Shown here piece after piece: positions 57,308-64,000 of a DNA stretch of 64,000 nt. Positions within the stretch are counted from its first letter, which is position 1; the number at the start of each line of letters is the position of its first letter. The position numbers and the translations under genes are program-made. Origin of the DNA: Amphimedon queenslandica (Eukaryota > Porifera > Demospongiae > Haplosclerida > Niphatidae); NCBI RefSeq assembly GCF_000090795.2, contig NW_003546244.1:157639-221638 (forward strand), read 5' to 3'. The notes beneath the pieces are model-generated. The model saw nothing but the letters and a program-made list of their open reading frames with translations, searched no databases and was not told the origin of the DNA.

Positions 57308-58429
57308 ATGTCTTCTGGAGAAATAGACAAAACTTTGCTTGCTTTTTTAAATGGTCTCTCTCGACGACAGTACTTTGGAGAGGATCAGTTCTCTGACCAG
57401 TTTCTCAGGGAAGAGATTTTAGGAAATATTGATGTGGAAGGTGAGAAATTGTGAAAGCTTTGATTGAATTATCCAATTTCTAAAAATAGCTTATTAACAA
57501 ACACATCACTGTCTTACTTTCACTAATTTCTAATTGAATGTATTAATAGATTATATGGGAATGCTGAAAAGATTCCAAACTATTATCACAACAATGGCAT
57601 CAGGAGATATGGACTATGCCCAGCTTGATGCTTTTCTTACCTCTCAAATGAAGAAACGGCAGGTAAAAATATTAATTATGGGTTTTCACGAGACTTTGGC
57701 ATAGTGCTTATGCAGTTTTTTTGTCAATGGACTGTCAAAAGTTGAAAATCTGGCAAAAATGTCAAGGAGGGAGTTCTCCATTTTTATAAATTTTCTGATG
57801 CATATACATTTTTATGCTGTGTAGAAAGTTTGAGTAGATTCCGATTCCATTTGGAATTTTTACAAATTTTTAAAGTTGCTTCAAAAAGCCATGTTCTATA
57901 TTGTAGTACTTATCAGCTCAAGAAGCATAGCGCTGTTAGCTCACTTAGCATGCTTTGTGAGTAACCCTGATCATATTTCATTTGGAATTAACTTTACAGG
58001 CTCCTTTAACTGAAGTTGAAGCAGCTACTGTGAGAAGGTTTTGGAAGAATCAGAAAAACAAGGTACTTACACTCTAAGCTGTCCTGTAGCAGCAGTTATG
58101 CCATACACTTCTAATGTTAGATCCATGAACAATTGTCAGCACAGGCAGTTTGGGACTCTCAGCTAAAAGCAATCAATTGGAGAGTCGATGTTCAGAGTAA
58201 AGCACGTCACATTGATCAACTCAACCAGCCATCAGCCATTGTAGAAATGAAAATTGGCAAAAGTTGCACTGAAGAGGTTGTAATAGTCACTTTACTATTT
58301 TACATGATGTAAATTTTTTTTCAGGTTTCTGATATTGTAAGGTTCGAAGTTGATGCTCAAAAGCTCTCTGGAATTTTGTCTCAAGTTGGAGACATACAAA
58401 CTGCAATAGAAGCTAATATGCAAGCATAG
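57308..58429 (+). CDS. COMMD1: COMM domain-containing protein 1
   Basis: Five exons: 57308-57440, 57550-57662, 58000-58062, 58121-58276 and 58325-58429, giving about 189 residues, like human COMMD1 (190). The N-terminal helical region contains TTMASGDMDYAQLDAFLTSQMKK (human: ADMDFNQLEAFLTAQTKK) and VRRFWKNQKNKI. The COMM domain has INWRVDVQSKARH, QPSAIVEMKIG and FEVDAQKLSGILSQV. Family role: subunit of the Commander complex in endosomal recycling, also linked to copper handling and NF-kB control. The Met at 57308 is the only suitable start. The 57662-58000 intron holds a palindrome-core repeat. Confidence 0.93.
57690..57967 (+). repeat. Palindrome-core repeat, locus i (1 unit plus terminal tail)
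   Basis: Single unit in a COMMD1 intron: GGCAAAAATGTCAAGGAGGG, CCATTTTTATAAATTTTCTG, GTGTAGAAAGTTTGAG, ATTTTTAAAGTTGCTTC. It ends with the tail TCAAGAAGCATAGC...TTAGCTCACTTAGCATG...AACCC, as at locus f. Confidence 0.8.
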
Positions 58430-58598
58430 TCTACAAGAAAATAGAATTATTTTTATTTTGTAATAAAAATTACATTTAGACAAACACATATTTGTGATAG
58501 GTGTGGCTCATTGTATTAAAAATTCTCTTAATAAAGTTACGTGATTCCAATCGCATTGTCAGTTTTGCCGTAGGTTTTGCAAACTTGCTAAGAAGAAA

Positions 58599-60310
58599 AT
58601 GAAGACTCTGGTAGCATTTATCTTGTTCCTGTACGTATGCAAAAGCAGTCAACTGCAGGAAAATTCAACTAAAAGAGTGATGGGTGCTTACTTTGCAAAC
58701 TGGGCTCAGTACCACACCAAGCCCTACACTTACACGCCAGAGAAACTTGCACCTATCATCGGAAAGGTCGACCAGTTGATGTACTCATTTCTCTATTTCG
58801 ATGACAACACGTACAATGTGCGACTCATTGAACCGAAAGACCCGGAATTCATCAAGACCATCACTGGCTACAAGTCCTCCAATCCTAACTTGAAGGTCAT
58901 TGCATCAATTGGAGGTTGGAATTTCCCTTCTGCTCTGTTCAGTAAAATGATGAGCAGCTCTGAGTCTCGCAGTGCTTTCATTAAATCACTGAAGGACACA
59001 CTTGAGAAATATCAATTTGACGGTGTTGATATTGATTGGGAGTATCCATGCAGCTCACCCCGTACAGATTATGTGAAGTACACGTGTGCGGATATTAAGG
59101 ACTCTCATGATGCAGGTGGTAAATGTCCCGACGATACAAACAACCTTTTAATGTTTGTCAAAGAACTCCGTCAGTCGTTGGGTTCAGATGCATTTATTAG
59201 TTTTGCTAGTCCAGGATCAAAGGATAAGTGGGAGAAATGGGATCTCAAAACAATGTCAAGCTACGTTGATTACTGGCACGTGATGACGTATGATTACACA
59301 GTGTCTGATATTAAAAACTCGTCTGTAACAGCACCTAATGCTCCTCTCTATACTCCAACAGATACTAATGGTGTTGTTCAATGGAGCATTGACTACACTA
59401 GTTAGTTTGATTATGTAATGCTTAAAGGTACAATTCTTTTACTTTAGTAACTGGCTATCTTGCGGCTGGCGTCCCTGCTAATAAAATAATGCTGGGTATA
59501 CCTCTGTATGGGCATACATGGTCAGTATGTTTATCACTAGCTTAATTAGTATGTACATGTACCTATGCATGTATATAATAGGTATATCCCAAATATAAAA
59601 GGTGATGAGTGGCAGAGCTATGGATTGAATGCATCCATTCAAGGTAATGAACACTTTGAATAGCAAAGGCACTATGCACACAATACACATCCCTCCTCCA
59701 TTCACAAACAATGCATTGAAATAACCTTGCGTACATGCATTTAATAGTCAAATTCTACACACAGGTGATTGCTGTGGTTCGTTCAAAAGTACATACGGTG
59801 CACTATATGGGAAAGGCTCTCAATTATGCGGTACATATATGTACAGTGAAATAGTTGCTGCTGGCCCATTATATTACTTTGATACAAAGACAAAAACTGC
59901 AATAGCATACATGGCTAAAGACTCACAAGATGGTTGGACTAAAGCTGGTACATGGTTTACGTACAATGACAAGAACTCCATTGATGCAATAGCAAAATAC
60001 GTTGGTAATAAGTTATCTTCATAGTAATGATGGTGATACACTTTATATTTACATAGGTGAGAAGAATCTAGGAGGTGCCTTTATATTTGACACATCAGAA
60101 GATTCCCTGAGCTATGAGACAGGGGAGTTCACCTATACACTCATGTCAGCTCTTGCTACTGGCCTTAAGGGAGGAGGAGGAAATGAGGGACAGAAGAATT
60201 TTTGTGCTCCATCTCCTTCTAGCCAATGCAATGTTTGTCAGAAGTGTTGTAAGAACTACCTTACCATTCAGCGTGATTGTGATGCTTGCGTTGTTATTAA
60301 CTGCCCATAA
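58599..60310 (+). CDS. Secreted GH18 chitinase-like protein
   Basis: Five exons: 58599-59400, 59448-59520, 59582-59642, 59765-60004 and 60057-60310, with clean GT-AG joins. A signal peptide (MKTLVAFILFLYVCKSS) is followed by a GH18 TIM barrel: GAYFANWAQY at 29-38, SIGGWN at 103-108, and the full catalytic motif DGVDIDWE at 141-148 with Glu148 as the predicted acid/base. YDYTV, GIPLYGHTW and GGAFIFDTSED are later barrel elements. A Gly-rich linker and a Cys-rich tail (CNVCQKCCKNYLTIQRDCDACVVINCP) close the protein; this tail is not a chitin-binding domain I recognise. An active enzyme is plausible; substrate is inferred from the family only. Confidence 0.9.
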
Positions 60311-60471
60311 CTATGCCAATAGTTAATTTGGTAAACTATATTTTTCTCTTTCTAGAAGTATGTGTGCTTATATTTTTTGTGTGCTTTTATAATGAGTTAA
60401 TTTAGAAAAAAATATTATATTATTGCTGCCAAAATGTCCAAAAATGAATTAAAATAATTCAATTTTATTAG

Positions 60472-62240
60472 TTATTGATTGATGGTTGCACCATAGTTGT
60501 TACTATTGGAAGCAAGCAATTTCTCTTCATCAACCAATCGGACAGGATTAGCCTTATGTACTTTTGCCTTACGTACATCAAAATACAGCAAAATTCTATA
60601 CAAAGGTAGTATATTCAAGGTTCATAAAATAAATCTCTTACATAATAAGTGGAATGTTCAATGCCCATATTCCAGCAGATACCCAAAATATGACACCAGC
60701 ATTGATATTATGACCATTAACAACTGCTTCAGGATGATATACTTCATTGAACAATATTGAAGCTCCACTTGAAGATACAGCTTCCAATGCAGATGCTAGA
60801 GTTAACACAGAACCTGAAAAAAGATAAGTCTTTCGTCATTAATTAGTCTAAAGGTATTCTCCTTTACCGTATAATTTTGGGCTGACATACAATGCCAACA
60901 TAGATCGCATTACAGGAAACCCAATGTCACGAATGCTTAAAAATCCTCCAACTACATAACATCAAACATGAATATCATAATTGTTTTGTAATTTCTCACC
61001 TACAAACATTTCCCATGTTTTCCTTACAAATCCAGTTAGCACATTACATATTACTGCAGTAAAAATAGGAATTAAAATAATAAAGTATTTCCAAAATTTC
61101 AAAGCGATTAAAATAGGACAGAGTATAAGTAGCGAAAGTGCATTTAAAACATTAAAATAAGCTCCATAATAAGATATAAAACGATACGACCATTCCNNNN
61201 NNNNNNNNNNNNNNNNNNNNNNNNNNNNNNNNNNNNNNNNNNNNNNNNNNNNNNNNNNNNNNNNNNNNNNNNNNNNNNNNNNNNNNNNNNNNNNNNNNNN
61301 NNNNNCTGCCATCTTCACATAATGACCCCAAACTGATGACTATACACAAGAGCCACACCCTCCACCAGTTTGAAAACCCAATAAAACTTGGTATAAAAAA
61401 TATCTTGACTCCATTAAGTAACTTTATAAAGCCACGGTTCTCATTAACTCCATCATCAATTCTCACTTTTTCTCTTTTCATTGGCTCAGGAAAAAATGCA
61501 AGATAAACCAAACAGAAAATTGATGTACCAATTATCAATAACACAGGTGGCACAAAATCACAATTGTCACTCTGTAGCCAGTTATACCCAATCAAGAAAC
61601 TCATGATAGTTCCAAAAGATATGCAACTTTCGAGGATCCCCATACGAGCTGCCAGCCATCTCTTGGGTGTCACATCGGATGCAGCAGCAAATACAACACC
61701 ACTCATGGTAGCATACCCTCCTCCTAAACCATACACTACCATACAGAGCAGATTATAGTACAAGTTCAACTCAAAAACTACAATAACCAATTGCAGTATT
61801 CCAGCGAGAAGTATAGCAATAAAGAGAACAAAAAAAATTGGCTTACGACCAACTATATCAGAGAGTGGGCCATAAAGTAATGCCATCAATGAACCAGCAC
61901 TCAGTGATATGACCTCATTGTACATGTTGAAATGATTAGCACCAGTTTGCACCTTCTCAAAGGTAGCATTGCTTGTGCGATTGACAATGTAAGTTTGGTT
62001 GAGACAAAAAGACACAGTAGTAGTAGTATCATTGGCAAGGGCCAGAGCATCTTGGGCAAGCCTTTGAAAGAATAGCTGCGAGTATATTTGAGAATGATAA
62101 AGTACCACGAAGTAAAAAAGTAAAAAGAGAACTTCTACAGGAAATATCTTATACCTGAGTCCCTTCCAGTCTCTCCTAGATCCTCGACTAGCACTAGAAC
62201 TTTCTTGCTGCACAGCGGAGTTCATTTTAAAGCCCACCAT
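60472..62240 (-). CDS. SLC46-like MFS transporter, copy A (contains assembly gap)
   Basis: The first exon runs from ATG 62240 (MVGFKMNSAV; a second Met at 62225 is possible) through the MFS N-half: a first transmembrane segment, a glycosylated extracellular loop (NQTYIVNRTSNATF), the MFS motif GPLSDIVGRKP, GLGGGYATMSG, and helices up to the 109-N gap. After the gap, EWSYRFISYYGAYFNVL and later exons complete the C-half, ending ...SNNYGATINQ at 60472. Layout and motifs fit the SLC46 (proton-coupled folate/thymidine-type) family; substrate unknown. Copy B downstream is a near-identical tandem duplicate. A hAT MITE lies a few bases upstream of the start codon. Confidence 0.78.
61197..61305. other. 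Assembly gap (109 N) inside SLC46-like copy A
   Basis: The equivalent stretch in copy B is only 38 bp (63601-63638), so the gap length is probably an estimate. Confusion between the two paralogues is a likely cause. Confidence 0.95.
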
Positions 62241-62246
62241 CCAAGA

Positions 62247-62662
62247 TAGTGCTGGGCGATATATCAAAATTCACGATATTTAATCGATATAATGTGGTAT
62301 CGATACATATCAATATCGAAAAAAATTGAAGAAAATATCGATAACGAGGCCACGCCCACAAAATGGTTACATAACCTTAATAAATGGTTAATTAACTATA
62401 GGAGTAACATCTCGAAAATTACTAAAATGTATTTTCTTGGAAAGTAGATGAAGTAGCTGAAGTATATGAAGCCAAAGAAGGTTTTTATAATGCTTTTCAA
62501 TAATAATTGTTCTCAGAAATAGCTTTATTTAGCCATTTTAGTAATATTAAAGTTAATGGGTGTGGCTTAATAACTTATCGATAAAAATATCGATATCCTC
62601 ATTTTTAGGCAATATCGTATCATATCGTATCGTTTCAAAATTTTCAATATCGCCCAGCACTA
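62247..62662. mobile_element. Non-autonomous hAT element with 8-bp target duplication
   Basis: The 416-bp element starts TAGTGCTGGGCGATAT and ends with the inverse ATATCGCCCAGCACTA. ATCCAAGA is repeated exactly at 62239-62246 and 62663-62670, the 8-bp duplication expected for hAT. The interior is rich in ATCGATA words. No transposase. It is inserted directly upstream of the copy A start codon. Confidence 0.92.
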
Positions 62663-62876
62663 ATCCAAGATCAAAGTAACCACAAAGTTGCTTTATTAGG
62701 AGATGATTAATTTTAGTGGCGAGGAATAATACTAGATCTAATACCAGTAGATAATTTTGCAAACTATTTTTTCGGTTTCTAGAAGTATGTATGCTCATAT
62801 TTGTGTGCTTTTATATTAAGTTAATTATTGCTGCCAAAATGCCCAAAAATGAATTAAAATAATTCAATTTTATTAG

Positions 62877-64000
62877 TTATTGATTGATGGTTGCACCATA
62901 GTTGTTACTATTGGAAGCAAGCAATTTCTCTTCATCAACCAATTGGACAGGATTAGCCTTATGTACTTTTGCTTTAAATACATCAAAATACAGCAAAATC
63001 CTATAAAAAGGTAGTATATCTAAGTTTATAAAATAAATATCTTACATAACAAGTGGGATGTTTATTGCCCATATTCCAGCAGATACCCAAAATATGACAC
63101 CAGCATTGATATTATGACCATTAACAACTGCTTCGGGATGATATACTTCATTGAACAATATTGAAGCTCCACTTGAAGATACAGCTTCCAATGCAGATAC
63201 TAGAGTTAACACAGAACCTGAAAAAAGATAAGTCTTTCGTCATTAATTAGTTTAATGGTATTTTCCCTTACCATATAATTTTGGGCTGACATACAATGCC
63301 AACATAGATCGCATTACAGGAAACCCAATGTCACGGATGCTTAAAAATCCTCCAACTACATAACATCAAACATGAATATCATAATTGTTTTGTAATTTCT
63401 CACCTACAAACATTTCCCATGTTTTCCTTACAAACCCAGTTAACACATTGCATATTACTGCAGTAAAAATAGGAATTAAAATAATAAAGTGCTTCCAAAA
63501 TTCCAAAGAGATTAAAATAGGACAGAGTATAAGTAGCGAAAGTGCATTTAAAACATTAAAATAAGCTCCATAATAAGATATAAAACGATACGACCATTCC
63601 AAGGTTTGTTGTATAAAAAATAATTGATGATTTCACCACTGCCAATTTCACATAACGACTCTAAGCTGATGACTATACACAAGAGCCACACCCTCCACCA
63701 GTTTGAAAACCCAATAAAACTTGGTATAAAAAATATCTTGACTCCATTAAGTAACTTTATAAAGCCACGGTTCTCATTAACTCCATCATCAATTCTCACT
63801 TTTTCTTTCTTCATCGGCTCAGGAAAAAATGCAAGATAAACCAAACAGAAAATTGATGTACCAATTATCAATAACACAGGTGGCACAAAATCACAATTGT
63901 CACTCTGTAGCCAGTTGTACCCAATCAAGAAACTCATAATAGTTCCAAAAGATATGCAACTTTCGAGGATCCCCATACGAGCTGCCAGCCATTTCTTGGG
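62877..64000 (-). CDS. SLC46-like MFS transporter, copy B (3' part; runs off right edge)
   Basis: Near-identical to copy A in exons and introns; homology starts about 62760, matching about 60325 in copy A. The coding frame reads ...MGILESCISFGTIMSFLIGYNW through FIGFSNWWRVWLLCIVISLESLCEIG. Around 63600 the frame reaching KPW does not continue into EWSYRFISYYGAYF; one base appears to be missing at AAACCTTGGAATGG (CCTTTGG would keep frame). No splice signals explain it. This is either a true frameshift, making copy B a young pseudogene, or an assembly error at the same spot where copy A has N. The stop equivalent is at 62877. Confidence 0.68.

Noticed and set aside
1-64000. Retroelements or virus-derived genes
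   Set aside because: I saw no reverse transcriptase, integrase, capsid, envelope or LTR-like pairs in any frame.

Overview
The window looks like nuclear DNA of a demosponge, probably Amphimedon queenslandica or a close relative. This is inferred from AT-rich sequence, compact genes with many short GT-AG introns, and metazoan orthologues that align with vertebrate proteins I know at moderate identity. It carries about a dozen protein genes, two assembly gaps (23715-23724 and 61197-61305) and many short non-autonomous repeats. I see no LINE, retroelement, rRNA or CRISPR array.

Layout. At the left edge is the 5' end of a leucine-rich-repeat gene (minus, 922 down to 213 and beyond). A 2 kb satellite-filled divergent promoter region separates it from VPS13B (plus, 3070-24396; a bridge-like lipid-transfer protein spread over roughly 35-40 exons). 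One VPS13B intron holds a nested, intronless seven-transmembrane receptor whose reading frame is split by a hAT-type MITE. Another holds a long imperfect hairpin resembling a microRNA precursor. Next come GPALPP1 (minus, 28306-24501), intronless TRUB1 (plus, 28452-29180) and a secreted VWC-domain protein (minus, 31411-29375). The 26S proteasome subunit PSMD1/Rpn2 occupies 49429-31992 on the minus strand, with long repeat-rich introns. It is head-to-head with ALG9 (plus, 49536-51968). IWS1 (minus, 54663-52047) is head-to-head with TUBE1, epsilon-tubulin (plus, 54777-57196). COMMD1 (57308-58429) and a secreted GH18 chitinase-like gene (58599-60310) follow. The right end is a tandem pair of SLC46-like MFS transporter genes (minus), the second running off the window.

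Most genes are unrelated housekeeping functions: lipid transfer, tRNA pseudouridylation, proteolysis, N-glycosylation, transcription elongation, centriole tubulin and COMMD trafficking. Two divergent pairs have start codons only about 110 bp apart and probably share promoters. I see no operon-like functional cluster.

The most unusual signal is a dispersed, locally tandem repeat of about 187 bp found at nine places in introns and in both orientations. Its core is a near-perfect palindrome whose inner bases differ between copies while palindromy is kept. At two loci it ends in the same terminal tail, so it may be a structured non-autonomous mobile element.
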